This document shows, in pieces, positions 10,601-18,412 of a stretch of 64,000 nt of DNA. The notes under the pieces were generated by a model, which worked only from the letters and a program-made list of their open reading frames with translations, was not told the DNA's origin and made no database searches. The first letter of the stretch is position 1. Each line of letters starts with the position of its first letter. The DNA comes from Tunturiibacter empetritectus (GTDB lineage: Bacteria; Acidobacteriota; Terriglobia; Terriglobales; Acidobacteriaceae), in NCBI RefSeq assembly GCF_014201375.1, contig NZ_JACHDZ010000007.1, positions 179,373-243,372 on the forward strand. The letters run 5' to 3'. A program made the position numbers and the translations under genes.

Positions 10601-11689
10601 AGTGAAGGCATCGGTCACAGCAAGACTGCCACTTGCAAGACTAACTTCCACAACACTGTCTCCTAGATTCACACTCGGATTGAACGGAGGGTAAAGGGTG
10701 TTCAACCCATTACCTGTAGAAAAGAACATCCGTCCGGCAGTCCCTCCATTGTCGATTGGCATTCCGGCACCGGACTCCCAGACGCCGGCTCCGGAACCGC
10801 TAGGCGACAAACAGATCGATCCCGTCTGGGCCAGCGTCGTGCCGTCGAATGCCAGCAACCATCCGTGCCATGGACCGTTATCGCCGTGAGAACCAAACCC
10901 GGCATAGACGATGCCGTTGTAATAGCTCAAGGCGGCACGGTTCAACTGCCACAACGGACTAAACGCGATGACGCCGCCCGAACTTCCGGCTCCTTTGCCC
11001 GCCGCCGTTGCTTGAATAATTGTGGGGCTGTTTGGCTGCTCTGCTCCAGTTATTATGTTGATCGCATGCAGCCGCTGGACATAGCCTCCACTTTCCTTCG
11101 TTTTTGCAATGACGTACATCGTATTGCCGTTGATCGCGGGAGTACCGGTGATCCCTATCTCAGGAACAAGGTCGTTAGTATTAACATCCGCGCTGGGAAC
11201 GGTGGTTGCGCCGGGGGCGGCGCCATAAGCCGGGTTGAGCAAGCTGATCTGCCACAGTGGCTGGGCATTCGCGCCTGCGTTGGAGTCAGCATCAAAAGCG
11301 TATACGGAATCATGTTCTGTCGCTACAAACAGAACATTGTGTACTAACCCATCACCCATCGTAAGACCACTGATGTAGAGGGGCTGTGCATAGACATAGC
11401 CATCGACCGATCTTGAAAAAAGCAGACCAAACGATGAACTCGCCACGTTTGCAGGTGAAAGTAAAGTCTCCTGCGTATTAGCTCCCGCCTCGGTGTTGTC
11501 ATATCGCCAGGTAGGTACATTCACCGGTGTCGCGACTTGGCCCAGCGCTGATTCATTCCCCGCAGTGGACACGGAGAGAAAGAGCATTGCTATGAGCAAG
11601 GACCTGGCGGCTGCTTCAATCCTGCTTGAAAAGTGACGTTGAATACTTGAGTTAGCCAGACCAATGGGCAGAAAGATAACCAGCGACAC
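7697..11689 (-). CDS. Exported PQQ-propeller / chitobiase-C / lectin multidomain protein
   Basis: This 1330-aa exported protein begins with a hydrophobic signal (LLIAMLFLSVS) near residues 31-42. Residues about 60-560 look like a PQQ-type beta-propeller. Then come two chitobiase-C-like Ig modules (about 572-735, each with YYTLDGT/STPTT and TTISALA-like ends), a legume-lectin-like module (about 740-945), two more chitobiase-C modules (about 955-1110, YYTTDGTTPTT and YYTTDGTLPTT), and a second lectin-like module to the C-terminus. The GTG start at 11689 is supported by GGAGGTG just upstream. No enzyme motif was seen. Binding of extracellular or surface carbohydrate is the reasonable inference. 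Confidence 0.85.
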   Translation of the reverse strand: MSLVIFLPIGLANSSIQRHFSSRIEAAARSLLIAMLFLSVSTAGNESALGQVATPVNVPTWRYDNTEAGANTQETLLSPANVASSSFGLLFSRSVDGYVYAQPLYISGLTMGDGLVHNVLFVATEHDSVYAFDADSNAGANAQPLWQISLLNPAYGAAPGATTVPSADVNTNDLVPEIGITGTPAINGNTMYVIAKTKESGGYVQRLHAINIITGAEQPNSPTIIQATAAGKGAGSSGGVIAFSPLWQLNRAALSYYNGIVYAGFGSHGDNGPWHGWLLAFDGTTLAQTGSICLSPSGSGAGVWESGAGMPIDNGGTAGRMFFSTGNGLNTLYPPFNPSVNLGDSVVEVSLASGSLAVTDAFTTFNQAALSGADRDLGSGGVLLLPDQTGSIPHILIQAGKEGRIVVLDRDNLGGYLPGGTSNTNALQDILGATTGIFSTPAYWNGNVYFWGNGDYPKAFSLTSGVLASTYSSEGIVKSGFPGGSFVISSNGTSNGIAWAVRQGNATAPEILYAFDATNLSRILYESDKQTRDNAGLPNKFVVPVVTNGKVYLGAGYQVDVFGLLNGEPVATAPTITPNGGVFDPPQLVSLSTLTPSANVYYTLDGTVPTTGSNVYTSPISVTSGTTIRALSSATNYLQSAITSATFSPSPFTALPVFTPAGGTYAAAQEVVLSDKDTSAAIYYTLDGSTPTTSSSVYTGAIQVQANTTISALAVDPALKTNHAVAATYVIQSGGSNIDFGSGFAIPTGLTFNGTAINANDTSLQLTNGGSNQAASAFYNQPIDVRVFTTDFVFQLINAYADGFTFTIQNQRATALGSVGGALGYGRGIPSSVAVKFDFYNNIGEGSDSTGFYTNGAMPELPAVDMTASGVILKSGDTIQAHLTYDGTTLTLTLTDIVTAKTFTYSQAINIPQIVGGNTAYVGFTGGAGTITSIQKILTWTYSTPATAPAPAPPTFSPAGGSYLSTQSVVLSDTSSGAVIYYTTDGTTPTTSSAVYSSPIVVNAATTTVLEAIAVTPGGSQSAIATATYVISAGTATPTFSPAPGTYTSAQSVTLSDATPGSIIYYTTDGTLPTTSSSAYSGPIPVGSTEMIQAMAIAPGLSASPVSSCGYTISAVNEVINFPSGFAGAGSSFSFNGVGTLNGSMLQVMTASQKSSRSSIWFNTAVNTATFTTDFDFQILNGVADGWTFTIQNKGLSAIGPTGSGLGYGGGTAGIGNSLAIKFDIHNNAGEGTNSTGFYTGGASPTIPAIDLTPSKIVLIRGDVIHSHVTYDGTNLTLLLTDATTSASFTATYAVNLASVVGSTTAYVGFTAGTGSSTMNVNILDWTYHN

Positions 11690-12624
11690 GACTCACCTCC
11701 AGCTCCATGGTTGTTTCGTTGTGAGCGAGGAGAATGAATCCAATTTCCAACGAGTTTCAACCAAGGCCGAATCAGACAACAGAACTGCAGCGGGATCTTT
11801 CGCGTCCCCGGCAGGAGGCCAACAAAACGTGCCGACTCACTTAGCACGTTAAACGCAGAATGTACTTCATCTGAGCAGAACATGTGCATGCAAAGTAGTA
11901 ATCAAAGTTGGTTACTTTGCCAGGATGCACGAGCGTTTATCAACAACTTGTTTTGATCCGGATAGTTGGAGCAGCAATCTATCGCCGCCCCCGGCTAAGT
12001 AACAGATCTCCATTCATTCAATCAACGCAGCTGTTGATGGAATATGAGTGTGTCCCACCTATAGCTTGATAACTTGTAATTGGGAGATCCAATATGAAAT
12101 ATGAAAATCTTCGTGCCCAGAGTAGAGAGAACAGCAACTGGCTTCGAGTGAATCTGACGATCCAGGCCGGACACTTTTCCGGGGCGATAGAAAGACGACG
12201 CTGCTTCGCGTCGCAATGGGGTGCTCAGAGTTTACTGGCAACTCAGAAACAATCCTGCCGGGCGTCGAAGTTCCCGAAAACGGGGTGATGGGAAACTTTG
12301 ACGTTGAAATTGCCGAAAATCGACTTTTCGCGCGTTCACGTGGTTGTTTCCGGATTGCACGTGACTGGAATTACGCTTCCCTTTCACTCCCAACTCCGAT
12401 ACCGCAGAGTCAGTGGTTCATTGGGTACTCACGATGGAGGATGAGGAAGAGCTGGTGCTCGGTATCCTTGGAGGTCTTAGCACCACAGGCGTTGCGGACG
12501 ACGCGGAGGCTCCGCGGGGTACGTGGTCAATTATTGAAATGCTAATTGCTGACGTTGATTTTCTCGGCTAATCGTATAGCCAGACTCTATACTTCTTCCT
12601 GAACCATAATCCGGAGGCTCGGCC
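11690..12624. other. 935-bp intergenic region with an inverted repeat
   Basis: No credible gene was found on either strand; short frames lack ribosome sites and protein-like composition. The stretch must hold the divergent promoters for the exported multidomain gene (minus) and the glycosyltransferase gene (plus). A perfect 7-bp inverted repeat with an 11-nt spacer lies at 11826-11850. Confidence 0.5.
11826..11850. promoter_or_regulatory. Inverted repeat, possible operator or hairpin
   Basis: AACGTGC, an 11-nt spacer, then GCACGTT form a perfect inverted repeat about 140 bp upstream of the exported multidomain gene. It could be a regulator site. No run of T follows, so a terminator is unlikely. 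No regulator is tied to it. Confidence 0.3.
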
Positions 12625-14178
12625 CTGACGCAACGCAATATCGGCATCCCTTCCGCTGCACTCAAACCGTCGACCTTGCGCATTCTATTCGCTGTCCTCA
12701 CCGTCTGGTTCGCGGTCTTCGTAACCATCACCATCGCTCACTCCATGCACTGGCCGTTGGTGCACGACAGCCCCATCCTGCTCTACATGGTCTACCTGAG
12801 CGAGCATGGGATGCGTCTCTATCGTGACATCGTCGAAGTCCAGTTTCCCGGATCGCTCCTTCTTTACAGCCTCGAAAGGCACCTCTTCGGCCCCGGCGAT
12901 CTCGCATTCCGCCTCTTCGATCTCTGCGGCCTAGGCGTAGCTCTAGCCTCCATGCTCGTCATCACTCGCCGACGAGAGCTCTGGTTCGCCGCTGTCTTCG
13001 GCTTCTCTTTCTTCGTGCTGGAGCATACCGGCACCTGGGCCAGCATCATCGGCCTGGGTCAGCGAGACTTCTTCATGACCTGCCTGCTCGGGGCCGGTGT
13101 CGCCTTCTTACTTGAATCCTTCCATCGACAACGGCCGCTCCTCATCCTCTTCTTCGGACTCTCCGTCGCGCTCGCTTCGACGATCAAGCCTCCCGCCAGC
13201 GTGTTTCTTCTCCTCGCCCTGCCAACGATCCTGGCACTCCGCAAGCTGCAGCTCCCTCTCCGCGCCTATCTGGGATATCTCCTCGCCGGGTTCGCAGCCG
13301 GCATCGCATTCATCCTTGCCTATCTTCTCTACGAAAAAGCTTTAGGCGCCTTTCTCCATCTCGAATGGACCATGGTTCCGGTCTATGCGACTACAGCTTC
13401 CATGAGCTTCCGGGAGATGCTTCCGGCTATCTTCGATCCAATTCATGTACTACCGGAGGTGGCAATCGGCTCGCTGGTCCTCGTCGCGCTGCACCCTCCC
13501 CTCAGAAACAACCTTGACCAGCAGGTCTTACTCCTCGCCTCCGCACTGGGCGCTGCATCGTACTTCCTGCAACACAAGGGCTTCCTGTATCACCGCACGC
13601 CGTTCTTTTTTTTCTTTTTTCTCTGGGCCGGCTGGGTCCTTGTAGCGACGATCAGGCAAAGTACAGCAAGCTACAAATGGTTGGCTCTTGCTCTGGTCTT
13701 GTTCTCCGCCGCACTCTACCCCCGTCTCTCACGTCCAGCCCGGTGGGACAGGTGGAACGAAGGAGCGCTTCAGAGTGATCTGGTCGCCCTGCATGCTTCG
13801 GATGCGCCAGGTGAGGTGCAGTGTCTTGACGTGACCAGCGGCTGTCTCAACGTCCTACTTCACATGAACATCACCATGGCCACGGGCTACGTCAACGACA
13901 CCGTCTTCTTCCTCGACCGCAAAGATGCGCGGGTAGAACATCTGAGAGACGATTTCCTGGCACAGTTGACAAAATCCAATCCGCGGATCATCGTCTTGAC
14001 CAATGAACAGTGGCCGACCTACGGTGCTCATGGCTACGAGAAGCTGCAGTTCTGGCCGCAGTTCACCGACCTCCTGGACGAAAACTACGTTCTTTCCATA
14101 CAACGTGGCGGCGATACTCAGCACGAGCGCGGATATCGCATCTACCTTCGAAAAGACACTCTAGGTCGACCCCACTGA
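12625..14178 (+). CDS. Polytopic membrane glycosyltransferase-like protein
   Basis: This protein of about 517 aa is mostly membrane helices (about ten), with loops rich in aromatic residues. An early acidic loop, DIVEVQFPGS, follows helix 1, where GT-C (GT39/GT83-like) transferases carry their catalytic acids. The soluble C-terminal tail begins near residue 390. A transferase using a lipid-linked sugar is the likely role, but no family signature is decisive. Its neighbours are an acyltransferase and a GT-B glycosyltransferase, which supports a cell-surface glycan function. Start: GGAGG at 12613-12617 is ideally spaced for CTG 12625. The nearest conventional in-frame start, TTG 12676, has no ribosome site. 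Confidence 0.75.
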   Translation: MTQRNIGIPSAALKPSTLRILFAVLTVWFAVFVTITIAHSMHWPLVHDSPILLYMVYLSEHGMRLYRDIVEVQFPGSLLLYSLERHLFGPGDLAFRLFDLCGLGVALASMLVITRRRELWFAAVFGFSFFVLEHTGTWASIIGLGQRDFFMTCLLGAGVAFLLESFHRQRPLLILFFGLSVALASTIKPPASVFLLLALPTILALRKLQLPLRAYLGYLLAGFAAGIAFILAYLLYEKALGAFLHLEWTMVPVYATTASMSFREMLPAIFDPIHVLPEVAIGSLVLVALHPPLRNNLDQQVLLLASALGAASYFLQHKGFLYHRTPFFFFFFLWAGWVLVATIRQSTASYKWLALALVLFSAALYPRLSRPARWDRWNEGALQSDLVALHASDAPGEVQCLDVTSGCLNVLLHMNITMATGYVNDTVFFLDRKDARVEHLRDDFLAQLTKSNPRIIVLTNEQWPTYGAHGYEKLQFWPQFTDLLDENYVLSIQRGGDTQHERGYRIYLRKDTLGRPH

Positions 14179-14203
14179 CCTTGAAGCCGGTCTCCCTCTC
14201 TCG

Positions 14204-14878
14204 ATGAAAAGACTCGACTCGATCCAGATCCTTCGAGCGATCGCGGCCCTGCTCGTCGTCTACGTTCACTGCCTCTTTGTCGTCTCCGGGCACGCAGTCT
14301 CCCGCCAAAGTCACTTCTTCAACCTCACCAACTTTGGCGCCTGCGGCGTCGACATATTCTTTGCGATCAGCGGATTCATCCTCTCCACCGTCGCCATGAG
14401 CGTCCCCCCCACTCATTCCAGCCTGCCCCACGGCGCAATCGACTTTCTCCTTCGCCGCTTCATCCGCATCTTTCCCATCTACTGGATCCTCTCCCTCTTC
14501 TTTGTTCTGGTTCAGTGGAAGCTACACCATCTAACTACCGCGTGGCTCCTCAACTCCTACCTCCTGCTTCCCTCGTTGCGCTTTCCCATGCCGCCGCCGC
14601 TCATCTTCATCGGCTGGACGCTCATCTTCGAGATGTTTTTCTACTACACTCTCACCCTCAACCTCTTCTTCGGCGCCGCACGTGTCGTCGAACGAACCAT
14701 CCTCACCATCCTTGCCTTCATCGTTGTGGGCGGCCTGCTCGGCTTCCATCAGCCCGTGCTCATTCTGCTGGCCAATCCCCTCAACATCGAGTTCATCTTC
14801 GGCTGTCTCATCGGCCTTACCTATGCGCGTTTCGGCAGGCGCCACGTCCTCGGCACCGTCCTGCTATCTCTACGTTGA
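14204..14878 (+). CDS. Acyltransferase-3 family protein, C-terminally short
   Basis: The N-terminus (residues about 1-60) has the OafA/acyltransferase-3 signature: LRAIAALLVVYVH with the catalytic-type His, and GVDIFFAISGF. Membrane helices follow. These enzymes O-acylate surface or exported glycans. At 224 aa this one is much shorter than the usual 330-400 aa, and the frame stops just after a helix and GRRHVLG. The sequence after the stop does not continue the protein in another frame that I can recognise. It is either a decayed gene or a minimal version. It starts 25 bp after the membrane glycosyltransferase gene, so the two are probably co-transcribed. Confidence 0.75.
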   Translation: MKRLDSIQILRAIAALLVVYVHCLFVVSGHAVSRQSHFFNLTNFGACGVDIFFAISGFILSTVAMSVPPTHSSLPHGAIDFLLRRFIRIFPIYWILSLFFVLVQWKLHHLTTAWLLNSYLLLPSLRFPMPPPLIFIGWTLIFEMFFYYTLTLNLFFGAARVVERTILTILAFIVVGGLLGFHQPVLILLANPLNIEFIFGCLIGLTYARFGRRHVLGTVLLSLR

Positions 14879-14984
14879 GAGGTCCGTGGCCCGGTTCCTA
14901 ACCGCCAGGTATCATCGCCCCGCCGTCCAATCCGCCCCCTGACCGGCACGCTCAGAATCAAATAATCTACAGACCTTTGTTACG

Positions 14985-16223
14985 ATGAACCGAGGTCAAT
15001 CGCCCACTGGCGCTATGCGAATCGTTCAGACGGTCTTCGGTGTCTTTCATCACTTTGAACTCGCCCGCCAGCTTCACCGCCGAGGCCATCTCCAGCGCAT
15101 CTACTCCACCTGGCCCTGGACGCGCCTCAAGCGCGAAGGCCTACCCCACGAAGTCGTCGAGACATTCCCCTGGGTTCACACTCCGGAAATCCTCATGCAA
15201 CGCTTTGGCATCCACCATCCATACCTAATGGATCAAATAAGTTATGCCAACGCGCTCTCCTTCGATGAGTGGACCCTACGTCGCACCCGCGCCGCCGCAA
15301 CGCCAGACGCCGTCATCGCCATCTCCGGCTCCAGCCTAAAAACCGGCCGCGAGATCCAATCTCGTGGAGGCCGCCTCATCTGCGACCGTGGCTCCTCACA
15401 CCAGCGCTACCAGGAGACCATCGTCTCGGACGAGTACCAGCGCTGGAATGTAACCCGGCCCGTTACCGACATCCGCGACATCCTCCGCGAAGAAAAGATC
15501 TACGACATCTCGGACGCAATCACCGTCCCTTCCAGCTTCGCCGCCCGCTCCTTCGTCGAAATGGGCATCCCCGCTGAAAAGCTCCACGTCATCCCCTACG
15601 GCGTTCGACTCGAAAGTTTCACCCGCACCGGCGAGCCTCCCCCCGACCGCTTCGAGGTCCTCTTCGCGGGCTCCGTCACCCTGCGCAAGGGAGTTCCCTA
15701 CCTGCTCGAGGCCTTCGCCCAGCTGCGTCATCCCGCAAAGCGCCTGCGCCTCGCCGGGTCCATCCATCCCGATATGAAGACCGTCCTCGACCACCTCCCT
15801 CAACAGCAGGTCGAGTTCCTCGGCCCACTCCCGCAGGAGCAGCTCGCAGCCCTCATGAGCACCAGCCACGTCATGGTTCTCCCCAGCATCGAAGAGGGTC
15901 TGGCGCTGGTACAGGGTCAAGCCCTAGCCTGTGGCTGCCCCGTCCTCTGCTCCACCAACACCGGCGGCGAAGACCTCTTCACCAACGGCGTCGAAGGCTT
16001 CGTAGTCCCGGTCCGCGACGCAGCCGCCCTAGCCGAACGCATGCAGCAACTCGCCGACGACCCCGCCCTCCAATCGCAGATGAGCGAGGCCGCCCTTCGT
16101 CGCGTCCAGCTTCTCGGAGGCTGGGACGACTACGGCGACCGCTGGGAGTCTCTTCTAAAGCACTTGATCGCCAAAGAGGCACCGAACGAAACGCCTCGTC
16201 AAACTCCACCCCCGACGAAGTGA
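14985..16223 (+). CDS. GT-B (group 1, GT4-like) glycosyltransferase
   Basis: This 412-aa cytoplasmic protein has the C-terminal Glycos_transf_1 domain. LFAGSVTLRKGVPYLLEA marks the start of the nucleotide-binding half near residue 222, followed by LPSIEEGLALVQGQALACG. In the usual E-x7-E donor site the second acid is replaced by Gln here. The N-terminal half is the acceptor domain with HHFELARQL. It is probably the third step of the local surface glycan group. ATG 14985 has no clear ribosome site, and ATG 15015 (MRIVQTVFG) is an equally good start. The 3' end overlaps the convergent thiS gene by 25 bp. Confidence 0.88.
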   Translation: MNRGQSPTGAMRIVQTVFGVFHHFELARQLHRRGHLQRIYSTWPWTRLKREGLPHEVVETFPWVHTPEILMQRFGIHHPYLMDQISYANALSFDEWTLRRTRAAATPDAVIAISGSSLKTGREIQSRGGRLICDRGSSHQRYQETIVSDEYQRWNVTRPVTDIRDILREEKIYDISDAITVPSSFAARSFVEMGIPAEKLHVIPYGVRLESFTRTGEPPPDRFEVLFAGSVTLRKGVPYLLEAFAQLRHPAKRLRLAGSIHPDMKTVLDHLPQQQVEFLGPLPQEQLAALMSTSHVMVLPSIEEGLALVQGQALACGCPVLCSTNTGGEDLFTNGVEGFVVPVRDAAALAERMQQLADDPALQSQMSEAALRRVQLLGGWDDYGDRWESLLKHLIAKEAPNETPRQTPPPTK

Positions 16224-16423
16224 ACCACCTCGAGCCGGTCCCCTCCGCGCAAAACGGTCTGAGCCCACTGCGAGCGAGGAGCGATCTCCCCATTGTGTTC
16301 GATCGCCACCCGGTCGCCCTTCAATCCCAGCTCCACGACAAGTTGTTCAAGGTTGGCAGCTTCCTCAAATGCGTCAAAGCTGCGGGACTGGCCGTTCAAG
16401 ATCACCGTAAGTGCCATACCCAT
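16199..16423 (-). CDS. thiS: Sulfur-carrier protein ThiS, with one extra C-terminal residue
   Basis: This 74-aa beta-grasp protein reads LTVILNGQSRSF at the start and GDRLEVVHFVGGGV at the end. ThiS carries sulfur as a C-terminal Gly-Gly thiocarboxylate for thiazole synthesis in thiamine biosynthesis. The normal terminus is ...GG or ...GGG; here a Val codon (GTT) precedes the stop. As written, activation by ThiF would need removal of that Val. No thiG, thiF or thiO is adjacent; a possible hypothetical gene and thiD lie upstream on the same strand. An alternative start is ATG 16417. Confidence 0.85.
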   Translation of the reverse strand: MGMALTVILNGQSRSFDAFEEAANLEQLVVELGLKGDRVAIEHNGEIAPRSQWAQTVLRGGDRLEVVHFVGGGV

Positions 16424-16444
16424 TCAGCCTAGCAGCATCGCGGG

Positions 16445-16801
16445 CTAACTCAGCAACCGCACCACCCGCTCAACCATCCAGTTCCACAACCCACGAGTCA
16501 ATGTCTTAGGTTCGGCAAAGTCTTCAAACACACTGCGGCTCAGTCCCAGCAGGATATGGATAGCCTCATCGTCTGATTTGTTGTCGAACGCCTCGATCGA
16601 ATAACGCCGAGAGTTTGCCAGATACTCAGCCGCATGGCCCAACGTCAGCAGCGTCCGTCCGTGGTGCGTCTGGCTGATCCTGTGAATCGTCAGGTCTGCG
16701 TTCTTCGGCGGGGGGTTGCCCGGCGAAAGAGTTGGAACGCTCGCGGCGCTCCGGTTTACGAGTTCGGGTCGAAAGACCCCGGGAAAAGCAACTGTGGACA
16801 T
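16445..16801 (-). CDS. Hypothetical 118-aa protein between thiS and thiD
   Basis: I do not recognise this protein. It is soluble with no signal peptide. Residues 35-100 look well formed (TIHRISQTHHGRTLLTLG, then EAIHILLGLSRSVFEDF), ending in a short amphipathic helix with WNWMVERVVRLLS. ATG 16801 is preceded by GGAGG at 10 nt. It lies 21 bp upstream of thiS on the same strand, so co-transcription is likely, but no link to thiamine is visible. Confidence 0.6.
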   Translation of the reverse strand: MSTVAFPGVFRPELVNRSAASVPTLSPGNPPPKNADLTIHRISQTHHGRTLLTLGHAAEYLANSRRYSIEAFDNKSDDEAIHILLGLSRSVFEDFAEPKTLTRGLWNWMVERVVRLLS

Positions 16802-17110
16802 GGACCTGAATCCTCCGTCCTAATCCCTATCGGCGAACCTCACCGCGGCATTATCCGGAATATCCCGACTCAGACAACTCAACGTATAACCTCAGCACCA
16901 TCGAAACAGTCCAGCCACAGCTCCGCAATGACCCAATCGATGTAGTTTCTGCACCCTAACCGTGCCTTGTTCCCCTCCGCAAACGGGCAGCCCCACGGTT
17001 CCCGATTCTGCACACGTTCAAAATCCATACTCCAAACATCGCCCCCGAGACGCCCCCGCCCACCCAGACAACAAAAACGCAACCAAGCCCCGCCCCGCCA
17101 CGGAAGACCG
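16802..17110. other. 309-bp gap upstream of the hypothetical-thiS pair
   Basis: No gene is supported. A 68-codon minus-strand frame at 16879-17082 lacks a ribosome site. I looked for a TPP riboswitch (CUGAGA and related conserved boxes) on the minus strand and did not find one. Confidence 0.4.
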
Positions 17111-17917
17111 TCAATCCTCCCGCAGAGGCCACAGCGGATTCACCGGCCCAAGCCCCGCGCCCCTCGGCTCCGCTGTCCGAATCGCCTCCGCCACATACCG
17201 CTTCGCCATCCTCGCCGCACCCAGCGGATCATCCCCCAGCACCACCCTGCTCAGCAGCGCGCTCGAAAACGCACACCCCGTCCCGTGCGTCGACCGACTC
17301 ACAATCTGCTCCCCCGGCAGCCAATCCATCTCCCCGCCCGCGCGCAGCAGCAGATCGTCCGGCGGCATCAGATGCCCGCCCGTCGCCACCACATTCAACC
17401 CCGCTCCCATCGCCTGCAGATCCCGCGCCGCCTCCGGCATATCCCCCCGCTGCATCACGATGCGCCCCGCCAGAACCCCCAGCTCGTCAAGATTCGGCGT
17501 CACCCAATCCACCAGCGGCAGCAGCCTCTCCCGCAGCACCCCCACCCCCTCCGCATCGAGCAGTTCCCTTCCCGAGCTCGACCGGATCACCGGATCCAGC
17601 ACCACCGGAACCCGCCACCCCCGCCCACGCAGCCCCTCAAGAAACTCCGCCACCGCGACTACATTCGCCGCCGTACCCAGCATTCCAATCTTGATCCCCG
17701 CCGCCGGCAGATCGCTCTCGAGACAAGCAAGTGTAGCCCGCACCATCTCCACCGGCACCGGCAGACTATCCCGCACCCCCAGCGTCGACTGCACCGTCAG
17801 CCCCGTGACGCACGAGGTCCCAAACAGCCCATGCGCCGCAAACACCATCAGGTCTGCGGTCACACCCGCACCCGACGAGGGATCGAATCCAGCAATCGTC
17901 AAAACTGTCTGCATCAT
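17111..17917 (-). CDS. thiD: Hydroxymethylpyrimidine/phosphomethylpyrimidine kinase ThiD
   Basis: This 268-aa ribokinase-fold enzyme phosphorylates HMP and then HMP-P to HMP-PP, the pyrimidine half of thiamine. The N-terminal signature is LTIAGFDPSSGAGVTADL. The middle has KIGMLG and PVVLDPVIRSSSG, followed by TPNLDEL, and the C-terminal anion-hole/catalytic segment is STHGTGCAFSSAL. Length is normal for the family. ATG 17917 is preferred because GGAG lies 8 nt upstream; ATG 17914 and GTG 17926 are alternatives. With thiS nearby, the locus suggests a scattered thiamine pathway. Confidence 0.95.
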   Translation of the reverse strand: MMQTVLTIAGFDPSSGAGVTADLMVFAAHGLFGTSCVTGLTVQSTLGVRDSLPVPVEMVRATLACLESDLPAAGIKIGMLGTAANVVAVAEFLEGLRGRGWRVPVVLDPVIRSSSGRELLDAEGVGVLRERLLPLVDWVTPNLDELGVLAGRIVMQRGDMPEAARDLQAMGAGLNVVATGGHLMPPDDLLLRAGGEMDWLPGEQIVSRSTHGTGCAFSSALLSRVVLGDDPLGAARMAKRYVAEAIRTAEPRGAGLGPVNPLWPLRED

Positions 17918-17922
17918 TCGCT

Positions 17923-18270
17923 TCACTCCAGCATAAAGGAAGAAACGCGCAGCTTCCGACTGACCGGCGATCCGGGAGTTACAGTGGCGTAAAGCGCCGT
18001 TCTATCAATAATTCTCTGACGAAGCGTAATTTTGACGTCATTCTCTTTTTCTGCGATATATACCCACCAGTACGTACTTTTTGAAGGGTCACCATACCGA
18101 ACGTCAGAAATCGTACGCCAACGATCAGCGAACCTTGTGTGTTTTTTCGCACTTACGCGGTAGGAGACAAGCACAGGAACGCAAGCAGAACGTGAATTAA
18201 TTGAGCCTTGTAGAGTTAGCGGAATTCCGTGCGTTAACGTACTATTTTGTCGATTGGTGTGGCTTGACAA
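17923..18270 (-). CDS. Doubtful 115-aa hypothetical protein
   Basis: This open frame starts at TTG 18270 and ends 5 nt before the chosen thiD start. Its composition is protein-like in the second half (ADRWRTISDVRYGD, TYWWVYIAEKENDVKI), and the DNA is less GC-rich than the genes around it. I find no family and no ribosome site for the TTG. It may be the 3' remainder of an older gene or chance. Confidence 0.25.
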   Translation of the reverse strand: MSSHTNRQNSTLTHGIPLTLQGSINSRSACVPVLVSYRVSAKKHTRFADRWRTISDVRYGDPSKSTYWWVYIAEKENDVKITLRQRIIDRTALYATVTPGSPVSRKLRVSSFMLE

Positions 18271-18412
18271 CGCCTAAGTAGAGGCGTAGCGTCCGGTAGA
18301 TAACGCGATGCGTTCTGGACGCCGTGGAGAGGGCCAACAGGCCAATTTCACATTGGAGCCCGCGTCAGGCTAGTCCCAACAACCCATTCAAAAATACATC
18401 GGGAGGTGAAAG

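Noticed and set aside
18264-18292. TTGACA with a weak TAGCGT 17 bp later before the lectin gene, overlapping an ACGCCT/AGGCGT inverted repeat
   Set aside because: The -10 match is poor and E. coli-type consensus is not a safe guide in this phylum, so it was not listed as a promoter.
17918-18412. TPP riboswitch upstream of thiD
   Set aside because: Conserved thi-box sequences were not found on the minus strand in this interval.
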